A stretch of 64,000 nt of DNA. Source: Promethearchaeota archaeon. Its GTDB lineage: Archaea > Asgardarchaeota > Lokiarchaeia > Sigyniarchaeales > SOKP01. The notes under the pieces were generated by a model. That model worked only from the letters and a program-made list of their open reading frames with translations. It did no database searches and was not told the origin of the DNA. The stretch spans positions 48,707 through 112,706 of the forward strand of contig RDOE01000001.1 of assembly GCA_011364975.1 (NCBI GenBank), in the 5' to 3' direction. Position numbers and translations under genes: made by a program. The first letter of the stretch is position 1, and the number at the start of each line of letters is the position of its first letter. Below are positions 1-9,294 of this stretch, one piece after another.

Positions 1-656
1 GAAACTCTACTTGCTTTTGGACCAAACCTTTTCAGAATGTTTATTATTTTTCCAACTTGCCCGATATTTTTACCTGACATAATTAATGCTAAATTCCCTT
101 CTTTAAACTTCAATACCTTCAATATTTCTTGTTCTGGGATTGAAATCTTTAAAACATCCATTCTGTTATATACGTCTTCTTTTGGGTTCTTAGGATCTTT
201 TACTCTTATAAGAATATTCCTTCCGTCGTGAAGATTTAACTGAAGATGGCCTCCTTTAATCGTGCTTTTTTGGTTAATTCGGCATAACTTAAAATTACTT
301 TCTGATTGTGTTATTTCATATAAGATTAAACCATGATGGGAATCAGGTAATATTCTAAAATGTTTATTGGATCCTTCAATACTTAATACATCCATCAGAC
401 CTACAGGATAACCTTTATCTTTTACAACCTTACCATCAATTTTAAAATTACCTAATCCAATCAATTTTTTTGCTTCCCTATGGTTATCAACGATTTGTAG
501 AAGATCTCGAACGATATGTAATAGGGGTAAACTAAATCGTGAAGGATGTGGGCCAGGGGATGGTTTTACAAAGAATTTACCATGTTTTCTCTTAATCTGT
601 AAAAATTTTGGGGTATTTAACCTTTTTAATGTCTTTTTTTCTCCATGACGTGTCAT
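1..656 (-). CDS. rps4e: 30S ribosomal protein S4e (eS4), partial, 3' end outside window
   Basis: Not in the ORF track because the stop lies beyond base 1. The reverse strand from the cat at 654-656 reads MTRHGEKKTLKRLNTPKFLQIKRKHGKFFVKPSPGPHPSRFSLPLLHIVRDLL..., typical eS4. It directly follows uL24 as in archaeal operons. Confidence 0.95.
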   Translation of the reverse strand, partial: MTRHGEKKTLKRLNTPKFLQIKRKHGKFFVKPSPGPHPSRFSLPLLHIVRDLLQIVDNHREAKKLIGLGNFKIDGKVVKDKGYPVGLMDVLSIEGSNKHFRILPDSHHGLILYEITQSESNFKLCRINQKSTIKGGHLQLNLHDGRNILIRVKDPKNPKEDVYNRMDVLKISIPEQEILKVLKFKEGNLALIMSGKNIGQVGKIINILKRFGPKASRV

Positions 657-662
657 TTAATA

Positions 663-1091
663 TTACTCCTCCGATTTTTTTCCTTTTTTTGGTGATATTA
701 GTCCTTCTTCCTTGAAACCGTAAAGAGCTTTTCTATCAATAATTTTTGCTCTCCAAGGATCTAACTTTTTCTCTTTTTCTAATTTTGTAATAACTATTTT
801 TGATATATGAACAGTAGGATGAAATTGAGTTCCATCAGCTTTATCAAAAGTTACCTCCTTGATTTGTACTCTTAAATCATTCGTAACTTCAATAACTTCT
901 CCCTCAAAATCCTTAAATTCTCCTTTTACTACTCTAACTTGATCCCCTACTCTAATAGGTAATGATTTAATACCATATTCCTCTCTTACAAAATCGGCTA
1001 CTCTAGTGGATAATAAATTTGATCTATTGTGATTTTTAAAATTAAATAATGCCTTTCTTTGCTTCCGAGGTTGTTTTGATTGTATTTTCAT
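663..1091 (-). CDS. rpl24: 50S ribosomal protein L24 (uL24)
   Basis: KOW motif 'VGDQVRVVKGEFKDFEGEV', N-term 'SKQPRKQRKALFN'; operon position. Confidence 0.97.
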   Translation of the reverse strand: MKIQSKQPRKQRKALFNFKNHNRSNLLSTRVADFVREEYGIKSLPIRVGDQVRVVKGEFKDFEGEVIEVTNDLRVQIKEVTFDKADGTQFHPTVHISKIVITKLEKEKKLDPWRAKIIDRKALYGFKEEGLISPKKGKKSEE

Positions 1092-1112
1092 TCCATAACA
1101 CTTCCATTTCCA

Positions 1113-1538
1113 TTAAATTATTAATGATGAGATCGATGCTAATCGGGGAAATAATTCTGCGGCTTCCCTCGCAATAGGACCTCTAATTTCGGTCCCTTTG
1201 GGATCTCCTTCTTTTGTTATTAATACACCCGCATTATCTTCAAAACATAATCGAGTTCCATCTAATCTTCTATATACCATTTTCTGTCGAACTATAACCG
1301 CTTTCATAATTGTTCCACGTAAATCTGGACGTCCTTTTTTAATGGTCACAGAACAAACAGATCCTACAGTTGCTTGAGGTAATCTTCTAAGACGTGTTTT
1401 TGCATGATCAACATTTATTATTTGAGCGATTTTTGCGCCAGAATTATCTGTGATAAACATTTGAGTACCATTTTGTAATCCATAGCTTGTTCTTGCTCTC
1501 ACTTGCTTCTTTTTTCCTGTTTTTCTTCGCGTTCCCAT
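1113..1538 (-). CDS. rpl14: 50S ribosomal protein L14 (uL14)
   Basis: 'GTQMFITDNSGAKIAQIINV...GTRLCFEDNAGVLITKEGDPKGTEIRGPIAREAAELFPRLASIS'. Confidence 0.98.
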   Translation of the reverse strand: MGTRRKTGKKKQVRARTSYGLQNGTQMFITDNSGAKIAQIINVDHAKTRLRRLPQATVGSVCSVTIKKGRPDLRGTIMKAVIVRQKMVYRRLDGTRLCFEDNAGVLITKEGDPKGTEIRGPIAREAAELFPRLASISSLII

Positions 1539-1904
1539 TTATTCAGCACCACTCTCAATTTTATCCAATAATATGAATGCCTTTGTTTTAGAGATTTTTC
1601 TGCTTTCACCTATGCGTACTAAATCTCCTATATTAATTTCGTTTCTTAGGCATGATGGTAAATGACATGGTAGACGTGAATTACGTCTTTCATATCTTTG
1701 ATATTTTCTAACAAATTGAACGTAATCTTGCCTTATTATGACAGTGTTTCGAGACTTTTTACTAACTACTACTCCCTTAGTTATTTTTCCCCTTATTCTG
1801 GTACTGCCATGAAAAGGACAATATTTATCATCACATTCTCTTACTCGAGGGGGATTCACTCCCGGGATTCCTATATTTCTAACACTCATTATTTTTTTAA
1901 CCAC
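1539..1904 (-). CDS. rps17: 30S ribosomal protein S17 (uS17)
   Basis: 'DDKYCPFHGSTRIRGKITKGVVVSKKSRNTVIIRQDYVQFVRKYQRYERRNSRLPCHLP' typical of archaeal/eukaryotic S17. Confidence 0.97.
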   Translation of the reverse strand: MVKKIMSVRNIGIPGVNPPRVRECDDKYCPFHGSTRIRGKITKGVVVSKKSRNTVIIRQDYVQFVRKYQRYERRNSRLPCHLPSCLRNEINIGDLVRIGESRKISKTKAFILLDKIESGAE

Positions 1905-2182
1905 TTCTTCTTTTTTAAACTTCTCAATCTATTTTCAGGAATACCAATAATATTAATTCCATCAACCTCCAACATTCCTTCCTTAAGAACAAAGCGAAAA
2001 ATATAATCTTTTTTAATATATTTTTTCATTTCATGATTTTTTATAGTTATTAGCAAATTTTGAGTGTCATCGATTATGCTTCCGATATCTAAAAATCCTT
2101 CATTGGTCTTTTTGAACTTAGCTTTTGCATAAACTTTAAATCCAATTAAATCATGATATATTAAGTATTTGGGACTAATCAT
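1889..2182 (-). CDS. rnp1: RNase P protein component 1 (Rpp29/Pop4-like)
   Basis: Small protein between uL29 and uS17, 'LIGFKVYAKAKFKKTNEGFLDIGSIIDDTQNLLITIKN...FRFVL.. VDGINIIGIPENRLRSLKKK' matches the Pop4 fold pattern. Overlaps uS17 by 16 nt. Confidence 0.88.
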   Translation of the reverse strand: MISPKYLIYHDLIGFKVYAKAKFKKTNEGFLDIGSIIDDTQNLLITIKNHEMKKYIKKDYIFRFVLKEGMLEVDGINIIGIPENRLRSLKKKKWLKK

Positions 2183-2193
2183 TTTTGTTCACT

Positions 2194-2403
2194 TCACTTC
2201 TTTTCATTTTTTACAGTAAGAATTCGAGCAATCTGCTTTCTTATCATTTTAGCTTTAGCAGGATTATCTGCAATTCCCCCTCCAGTCTGTTGACTGAAAA
2301 GCATCATTAATTCTTCTCTTAATGAGAGTAAAGTTCTTTCTCTCTCTCTCTCATCCATTTCTCTAACTTTTTGAGCTGTAATTAAATCTGTCATTATTTG
2401 CAC
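2194..2403 (-). CDS. rpl29: 50S ribosomal protein L29 (uL29)
   Basis: 'LITAQKVREMDERERERTLLSLREELMMLFSQQTGGGIADNPAKAKMIRKQIARILT'. Confidence 0.95.
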   Translation of the reverse strand: MQIMTDLITAQKVREMDERERERTLLSLREELMMLFSQQTGGGIADNPAKAKMIRKQIARILTVKNEKK

Positions 2404-2421
2404 CTTTAATTAAATTATAAA

Positions 2422-3213
2422 TTACTCTCCTTCTTGTTCTTCTTCATCGGGTTCTAATGAGATTTCAGATACATCCTCTTCTTCAACATCTTCAAATAAT
2501 TCTCTCTCTTCGTCAGTAGGTTCTCGCTCATCCTCAGCAATCTCATATTCACGTTCTATTCTTGTCTTTCCCTTTTTAGCTATTATCTGAGCTTGGGCTT
2601 TAGCTAATGCTTCCTCATCGATTTTCACGGTATCACCCATTTTCGTATCGGCTCGCATAATTTTTACAATTATTCCTAATACTCCACTTTTTTGAATACA
2701 TTGGGCAACACCTTTATCAACACCTACTTGTGCAGGCTGACCTGATTTAGACATCGTACCTGCTCGAAAGATACTAGTACGTGCTCGCTGAGAAGTTACT
2801 TTTCCTGAGACAACTACTTCACACCCTCTTGCTCCCGCATCCATTACCTTTCTTAAAATATAATAACCTGCTCTACGATAATGTCTTCCTCTATCAAGAG
2901 AATAAGCTAATCTCTCGGCCATAATTTGAGCATCTAAATCGGGATTAGGAACTTCCTCAACCTCTATCTGTGGCATTTCAAGACCGAATTTTTCTTGTAA
3001 TACATCAGTAATTTCTTGAATTCGCTTTCCGCCCTTACCAATGACGAGTCCCGGACGGCTTGTCTTAAGCGTTATTCTCACACCTAAGGGGGTTTTTTGG
3101 AGTTCTACTCCAGCAAATCCTGCTCTTACTAATTCTGAACGTAAATATTCATTAATTTGCATCATCTTGATACCTTGTTCAATGAAATGTTTGGCTAGTG
3201 GCAATTGTTTCAA
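2422..3213 (-). CDS. rps3: 30S ribosomal protein S3 (uS3) with acidic C-terminal tail
   Basis: KH motif 'LVIGKGGKRIQEITDVL', 'RGCEVVVSGKVTSQRARTSIFRAGTMSKSGQPA'. Confidence 0.97.
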   Translation of the reverse strand: MKQLPLAKHFIEQGIKMMQINEYLRSELVRAGFAGVELQKTPLGVRITLKTSRPGLVIGKGGKRIQEITDVLQEKFGLEMPQIEVEEVPNPDLDAQIMAERLAYSLDRGRHYRRAGYYILRKVMDAGARGCEVVVSGKVTSQRARTSIFRAGTMSKSGQPAQVGVDKGVAQCIQKSGVLGIIVKIMRADTKMGDTVKIDEEALAKAQAQIIAKKGKTRIEREYEIAEDEREPTDEERELFEDVEEEDVSEISLEPDEEEQEGE

Positions 3214-3256
3214 CCTGAGTTTTTTTTATATTTATTTTATATTTTTTATATTTCAA

Positions 3257-3736
3257 TTAACTTGGAAATTCATAAATGACAATTTCAACATGACTTAAAT
3301 GCCTAAATTTAGCGGTGGATCTACCATGTGCGCGAGGGATATAACGTTTTATAATTCTTCCTTTATGAGCAGCAGCGTGGATAATTCGGCATTGTTCGAT
3401 ATCTAAACCTTTATATTCTGCATTAGATTCTGCAGAAGTTAAAATTTCATATACTCTGGCTGCCGCTTTTTGGGGATATCTTCCCGCATACCATTTAAAT
3501 GGCTTAAGATCTTTTTTGTGTGCTTGTTTTTTCTTATATCTACGAAATGGAACTGATTGTTTTAATTGAATAACCTTTTCTAAGAATGTCTTTGCTTGCT
3601 CAACTTTCATACCTTTTATTACTGCACAGATTTCTCTCGCATGTTTAGGCTTTATCCTAAGATCTCTACCTGATGCTTTTGCCAATCTATCAGCATCATA
3701 CTTTTGTTCTGCAAAAGAGTAACCCCAATTAGGCAT
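3257..3736 (-). CDS. rpl22: 50S ribosomal protein L22 (uL22)
   Basis: 'RDLRIKPKHAREICAVIKGMKVEQAKTFLEKV..GRYPQKAAARVYEILTSAESNAEYKGLD...RAHGRSTAKFRHLSHVEIVIYE'. Confidence 0.97.
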   Translation of the reverse strand: MPNWGYSFAEQKYDADRLAKASGRDLRIKPKHAREICAVIKGMKVEQAKTFLEKVIQLKQSVPFRRYKKKQAHKKDLKPFKWYAGRYPQKAAARVYEILTSAESNAEYKGLDIEQCRIIHAAAHKGRIIKRYIPRAHGRSTAKFRHLSHVEIVIYEFPS

Positions 3737-3850
3737 CTTTTATCACTTATATTTGAAATTTTTGTTAATTTTTATTGATTGTTGTAATTTTTTATTAATT
3801 GATTTTTAATCCGAATTTTTTTAATTCAATACTGGGTAGAGTAGATGACT

Positions 3851-4384
3851 TTACTTTAATGGCACATATTTACTGGATCTAGTAGCACCAATTCCGGGGG
3901 ATCCATGCTGTACTCGTTTGCGTGTCAAAGAGAATTCTCCTAAATAATGGCCAATCATTTCAGGTTTGATTTCAACAGTTTCATAGCTCCTTCCACTATA
4001 AACTCCTATTTTTAGACCCACCATTTCTGGAAAGATTAACATATCTCTTACGTGAGTGCGTGTTAGTATATCTTTTCCTCTCTTTTTTGCCCGGTAAGCT
4101 CGTCTCAATCTTTCTAATAATTTCTTTTGCCGGGGAGGTAACCCTCTTTTTAAAGATCTCCGTGCTCTTGCAGGAAGTAACTGTATAAATTCATCCATGC
4201 TCATCTTTTTAAGATCTTCAATCGTAAAACCTCTATAATGGAATTTAAGCCTATCTCGTTCAGCCTCTAAATCTAATTCATCTAGGTCTTCTTCTTCTTC
4301 AATTTCTTCTGATGATTCCTCTATTTCTTCTTCAAGTTCTTCTTCCTCATGATCCTCTTCTTCTAATTCCTCATCCGGAGTCAT
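3851..4384 (-). CDS. rps19: 30S ribosomal protein S19 (uS19) with acidic N-terminal extension
   Basis: '[35 protein letters not shown]...[68 protein letters not shown]'. Confidence 0.96.
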   Translation of the reverse strand: MTPDEELEEEDHEEEELEEEIEESSEEIEEEEDLDELDLEAERDRLKFHYRGFTIEDLKKMSMDEFIQLLPARARRSLKRGLPPRQKKLLERLRRAYRAKKRGKDILTRTHVRDMLIFPEMVGLKIGVYSGRSYETVEIKPEMIGHYLGEFSLTRKRVQHGSPGIGATRSSKYVPLK

Positions 4385-4616
4385 TTTTCCACCAAGTAAC
4401 TTGTTTTATTTATCTAATTTTAATATTTATTTGCGATTTTATTTTGACGTTGTAAGGAAATTAGTTATCTATTAAATTTTAATTTTATTAAAACAAGGGA
4501 AGTAAAAAGCATAAAATTTAAAAGGTTGTAATGTGAACTTCGAGGAAACCTAATAAATCACATATAATTTTTTTTTATCGAGAAATATAGCATCGATTTG
4601 ATCCTATAGAAGCACA

Positions 4617-5291
4617 TTAAATATAATTATTTGGATTATAGACCCTTTCAATATCCTTCTCATCGAATTTACCACTCCATTCTTCATGAATCTTGACAAA
4701 AGCCTCAGGATCCTTATTTGGGTTTATAACACAATGATACATGTTTATTCCATTAACGAATTTATATACATTCTCAACATAATACCATACATTATTTCCA
4801 TTAATTATTATAGGTTTTCCTGCAAGTATTTCCCATTTTTCAGATCTCTGAGAATGAATTTGAATAGAAATCCCCATTTCAGGTTTGATAAATATTAAAT
4901 TATGATCAGGATATGTGAATTTTATACTATACCATTTAGATAATGTATCTATATACCCATTAGGAACATTATATTTTTGAGCAAACAATTCTGGGTCAAA
5001 ATTTTCCTGTTTTGAATGTTCATATTTATAGGGATTATATATGACTTCATGAGTTGAAATATCATCATTATATTGTACTTTAACCACCGTATTCTTCTTG
5101 TTTATAATCATATAGAATTTATGAGGGTCTATAGATAAATGTGTGAGGTTTAAATTTTTTGTTATGAATTTGGTATGATTAATAATAAAGAGGTTATCTA
5201 AGTCCTCAGAATCAAAAGATATTTTGAGTAATTTAGATCCATTTTTCCTAAGTTCAGACCCCCTCTCTGATCCTATCACTTCCTCATACAT
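4617..5291 (-). CDS. Hypothetical protein (224 aa), overlaps end of the ribokinase gene by 1 nt
   Basis: Long ORF directly after the ribokinase ORF on the same strand with a TAATG-type junction. No family recognised. Confidence 0.65.
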   Translation of the reverse strand: MYEEVIGSERGSELRKNGSKLLKISFDSEDLDNLFIINHTKFITKNLNLTHLSIDPHKFYMIINKKNTVVKVQYNDDISTHEVIYNPYKYEHSKQENFDPELFAQKYNVPNGYIDTLSKWYSIKFTYPDHNLIFIKPEMGISIQIHSQRSEKWEILAGKPIIINGNNVWYYVENVYKFVNGINMYHCVINPNKDPEAFVKIHEEWSGKFDEKDIERVYNPNNYI

Positions 5292-6274
5292 TAACGCTCA
5301 TCTCCTTTAAGGCTTTTATTATATTCGTTAAATCGCATTTCAATTTCATTTTTAAATGGCATAGATTCTTGAGCACCTGTTTTTGTTACTGCAATTGATG
5401 CTGCTGATATAGCATATTTTACAGAATTGATAATATTCTCCCCTTGAGAAAGTTTGCTGGCTAAAACTCCATTGAAGCAATCACCGGCGCCTACCGTATC
5501 AAGAGCTTTAACTTTAAATGCAGGTAATTTCATAAAAAAATTTTCTTCAATTTGATAAATGACCGCTCCTTTTGGACCTAGAGTAGTAATTATATTTTTA
5601 ACACCCAATTCAGAAATATTTTTTGATGCCTGAAGTATTCTTTTTTTCGGATCATCGGATAATGGTTTTAGTTTAAGTAATGAATTTAGTCTGAATAACT
5701 CTCCTTCATTAGGAATTATTAAATCAAGTTTTTTCAAAATTTCTAAAGGAATAGGCTTTAAGGGAGCAGGATTAAGAATCTTAATAACTTTACCGGTATT
5801 CGCTATTTCGAAAATCTCTAAAATGGTCTCTATGGGAATTTCCATTTGAACTATTAGTACAGAAGCGTTTTTTATTATATTCTCCTTTTTTCGTACATCT
5901 TCTGGAGTTAAGTTAAAATTAGCCCCTGGAGCCACACTTATAATATTTTCTCCATGTTTATCGATAATAATAAAAGCTATTCCACTTGATTCGTGAGGAT
6001 CTCTAAAAATGTGTGAGGTATCAATTCCTTCCTTTATTAATTGTGAAATCATTTGCTCTCCGCAAATATCCGTTCCAATCTTTCCAATAAAAATAGTTTC
6101 TGATCCAGATCTCTTACATGCAACCGCTTGATTAGCCCCTTTCCCCCCTAGGTATTGCTTAAATTTACCACCTGTTATAGTTTCACCCGGTTGAGGTAAT
6201 CTATCTAAATATATATTGAAATCCATATTACTTGAACCAATTATTAGCACATAATTACTACTAACATCCATCAT
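5291..6274 (-). CDS. rbsK: PfkB-family sugar kinase, ribokinase-like
   Basis: 'GGKGANQAVACKRSG' and C-terminal 'DTVGAGDCFNGVLASKL' PfkB signatures. Confidence 0.9.
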   Translation of the reverse strand: MMDVSSNYVLIIGSSNMDFNIYLDRLPQPGETITGGKFKQYLGGKGANQAVACKRSGSETIFIGKIGTDICGEQMISQLIKEGIDTSHIFRDPHESSGIAFIIIDKHGENIISVAPGANFNLTPEDVRKKENIIKNASVLIVQMEIPIETILEIFEIANTGKVIKILNPAPLKPIPLEILKKLDLIIPNEGELFRLNSLLKLKPLSDDPKKRILQASKNISELGVKNIITTLGPKGAVIYQIEENFFMKLPAFKVKALDTVGAGDCFNGVLASKLSQGENIINSVKYAISAASIAVTKTGAQESMPFKNEIEMRFNEYNKSLKGDER

Positions 6275-6461
6275 TAATTCACCTAATTCTTCAAATTCAA
6301 GAGATAATTTTAATTATTATCATAGAACTAGATACTATCACAAATAAATCTAAATAATTCTTACCGAATGGTTTTAATTTAATATATGTTTAAAAATAAT
6401 ATTAAGCAAAATAAACTTGCTTCAAACTATACTTAAATAAAAAAGATTAGAATTCACAGAG

Positions 6462-6797
6462 GTGTTCAAAATCGCAAAAGATAAAATAATCGGAGCTCTA
6501 GTTATGATTCTTGGCTTCCTTATTGCGATTATCTATACCATGGGAAGTATTGTTGATTTATTCTTCCGCACATGGGGCGGAAATCCAAATTGGGCACTTG
6601 ATCTATTTGGACCAATTGGCAATCTTCTTGATTGGAGACTCTTTGTAGTCGTACCTTTATGGATTATCGTATTATTAATAGCTATCATAGGAATTTGGAT
6701 AGGATATAGCATGCTAACCACTCCAGCGCCAGTTCCCTTAGAAGAACTCGAAGAGGAACTCGCAGCGGAAGAGGAAGCTGCTGAATCTGAAGAATAA
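6462..6797 (+). CDS. Small membrane protein, about 2 TM segments plus acidic C-tail
   Basis: GTG start; hydrophobic segments 'IIGALVMILGFLIAIIYTM' and 'LFVVVPLWIIVLLIAIIGIWIGY', tail 'LEELEEELAAEEEAAESEE'. Confidence 0.7.
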   Translation: MFKIAKDKIIGALVMILGFLIAIIYTMGSIVDLFFRTWGGNPNWALDLFGPIGNLLDWRLFVVVPLWIIVLLIAIIGIWIGYSMLTTPAPVPLEELEEELAAEEEAAESEE

Positions 6798-6881
6798 ATA
6801 ATTATCCTTTTTTTTCTTTATTTCTTAACAATTTTAACAATTATTTAAATACAAGACATAAAAAAATAATGAATGATTTAA

Positions 6882-7394
6882 CTATATTAAACATACTAGC
6901 CCAAATCTAAAGATATGATTTTTTGGTGGCCATTCGATATCTATTTGAATTTTTCGGACAGTTTCAGTGACATTTATCCCTACTGCTTCCATAGAATACT
7001 TTATATCATCTGGATATCTACAAGGAATCCCTTCGTCAATAGTACACTTTTTTCCTTCTTTTTGACAAATTCTGCAATGTCCATCCCATAAAATTTTAAT
7101 TTCATTATAATCATTTTTGTTTTCTTTTATAAATCGGGCTACCTCTTCTTCTATATCATCCCTCATAAACTCATATCGCTTAAAATATGCATTTTTATTT
7201 TTGATTAACTCTTTTTTTACATAAATTAGGAAAAATTTCTTAAATTGCAGTATTTGCTCTTCAAGATATGGCGCTTTAGGGGGACAAGCCCATGAATGAT
7301 TATAATTAGGGCATTTAAACTTCGGATTATTGCAATAAGTTTGTACTTCTGGATCAAAAACAATTGTATCCTTATTAATCTCTATCCATGGCAT
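6882..7394 (-). CDS. DUF2284-like predicted metal-binding (Cys-rich) protein
   Basis: 'CNNPKFKCPNYNHSWACPPKAP' and 'LWDGHCRICQKEGKKCTIDEGIPCRYPDDIKYSMEAVGINV'. Confidence 0.8.
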   Translation of the reverse strand: MPWIEINKDTIVFDPEVQTYCNNPKFKCPNYNHSWACPPKAPYLEEQILQFKKFFLIYVKKELIKNKNAYFKRYEFMRDDIEEEVARFIKENKNDYNEIKILWDGHCRICQKEGKKCTIDEGIPCRYPDDIKYSMEAVGINVTETVRKIQIDIEWPPKNHIFRFGLVCLI

Positions 7395-7585
7395 AAAAAT
7401 GGCGTTTTAAAATAATCTCGTTATCATAAAAAAGGTTTCTTTAAAGAAAAGATTTTTTCTTATAAAAAGCATTGAATTCTTATGAGATTTAGCTTATTAA
7501 TGCCAATTATAGATTAGGATGTATTTTATAATGCTCATCTAAATTCAACTAAGAGTTTTTATAGTCAGATGAAAATAGATAGGTA

Positions 7586-8206
7586 ATGATCATTAATGAA
7601 GTAGAAGCAACCATTCATAGTAAGATTGTTTATGTAGGTCCTGCGATGTCAGGGAAAACTACTACCTTGAAAGTGCTTTCAGAATATTATAGGGATAAAG
7701 TTGTAAATGATTTTTTGAGTATTGAGAATACATCTGGTAGGACATTATATTTTGATTATCTACTTCTATTTTTTAAGAAGAAAAGATACTCTCTTAAAAC
7801 TCATGTTTATTCTACGACAGGACAAGATTTTTATGCTATTACAAGACCTGATACAATTAGAAACTTAGATGGTGTAGTATTTATTGCAGATTCTGTCGAA
7901 GAAGCATTATCTCGTAATATTTCTTCTTGGAAAGAACTGGAACATTATCTCGGTAATGATTATTTATTTCTTCCCAAAGTAGTAGTATTTAATAAGCAAG
8001 ATTTATCACCCAAATTTGATAAAAATATATTTTTAACCGCTATTAGAAGTTATAAATACACTAATTTTGAAACCACAGAATCAATTGCTACAGAAGGGGA
8101 GGGCGTTATTGAATCATTTAGGATAATATTGAGATTAATATTAGAAACTTCACCTTATTTAAATCCATCTTATCTCAAGCCTAAAAAAAAGCAAGTATTA
8201 ACTTAA
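7586..8206 (+). CDS. Small GTPase, MglA/Ras-superfamily-like
   Basis: P-loop 'GPAMSGKTT', 'YSTTGQDFYAITRPDTIRNLDGVVFIADS' (MglA-like switch II), 'VVFNKQD' (NKxD). Confidence 0.9.
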   Translation: MIINEVEATIHSKIVYVGPAMSGKTTTLKVLSEYYRDKVVNDFLSIENTSGRTLYFDYLLLFFKKKRYSLKTHVYSTTGQDFYAITRPDTIRNLDGVVFIADSVEEALSRNISSWKELEHYLGNDYLFLPKVVVFNKQDLSPKFDKNIFLTAIRSYKYTNFETTESIATEGEGVIESFRIILRLILETSPYLNPSYLKPKKKQVLT

Positions 8207-8222
8207 TTATTAATATTCAGTG

Positions 8223-9188
8223 TTAATGCATCCATAATTCTTCAAGATCATCTAAAGCTTGTTCTTTTGCCCATATGATTTCTAGACAAAAATAATCCTT
8301 TATTATTTCTGAAAGATAATAAAGATAATCCCGGTTTATCTTGAGGTTCAAGTTTTGGTAAAGAAATTTTATTAATCTTCTAGCAGTAACAGGTTTTGTA
8401 ATTCCAATATTTTTCAAATATTCGCATATTCTCTGAGCTAACAATATATCAATTTCTTGAAAGTTTAAGTTTTCAGGTTCAATATCAGAGATAATAATAT
8501 CGATTTTATGATAATTTTTTGGATTGAGATTATCATCTATCTGGCAAATAAATGAATGTTCACATATTTTGAATTTGGGGACAAATATGCTTATATAAGT
8601 TTTATCTATGTTTAGTTTGCTTAAAGGAATTCTTAGTTTATCTTTTTTCCTGCAATATGGACATTCCACTGTAATTGTTTTCCAATTTTCACTTTCAAAT
8701 CGAATGATTTCTGGATATAATAATTTGAAATAATTATTATAAATGTTCAGAAATTCTGCTTGATATCCAGGTGATACTAAACTTAGAGCCGTTTTTCGAA
8801 AATTTTTATCTTTAATATTGAGAAATTGAGGTAACCAACTAAGTTTTTTCAAATCATTAGCAAAATCTGAAAGAATGGATTGTTTTGATTTAAGGAATTT
8901 AAAAATATCAATATATTCATTTTTAAGATTATCCTCCTTAATAATATACGAGATAAGCATTTGTTCATAACCCCCTCGCGAAAAATTCGAGTTAATTAAG
9001 AAAGAATAATTAATTGTATGATATTTTTCATTTGCCAGAATAATACAATGTTCTCTTGTGTTGAAATCTAGTAATTTATCAAATTCAATTGGCTGGTGAT
9101 CATTTAAATTTTCGTTAGAATGAAAAATTGAGGGGCCAATTATCTGATCGAAATAAGATATAACTAAAAACCAAGAAATTTGCTTCAT
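8223..9188 (-). CDS. Hypothetical protein with putative N-terminal longin-like domain and zinc-ribbon-like motif
   Basis: N-term 'ISWFLVISYFDQIIGPSIFHSNEN' resembles the longin-type 'hhhhxFdxxxGPxhhhxxP' start seen e.g. in NPRL2. 'CPYCRKKDKLRIP' CxxC in the middle. Confidence 0.5.
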   Translation of the reverse strand: MKQISWFLVISYFDQIIGPSIFHSNENLNDHQPIEFDKLLDFNTREHCIILANEKYHTINYSFLINSNFSRGGYEQMLISYIIKEDNLKNEYIDIFKFLKSKQSILSDFANDLKKLSWLPQFLNIKDKNFRKTALSLVSPGYQAEFLNIYNNYFKLLYPEIIRFESENWKTITVECPYCRKKDKLRIPLSKLNIDKTYISIFVPKFKICEHSFICQIDDNLNPKNYHKIDIIISDIEPENLNFQEIDILLAQRICEYLKNIGITKPVTARRLIKFLYQNLNLKINRDYLYYLSEIIKDYFCLEIIWAKEQALDDLEELWMH

Positions 9189-9294
9189 ACATATCAGTTA
9201 AGTTTTAGATAATATTTCTCTAAATTCTGCTATTTATAGTTCGCTTAAAATTGGAAGGGAGTCGGTTAAGCTATTAGAACAAATAGATAATACT

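Noticed and set aside
1698-2006. Plus-strand 102-aa ORF overlapping uS17/Rpp29
   Set aside because: Antisense to two well supported genes; composition looks like a complement artefact.
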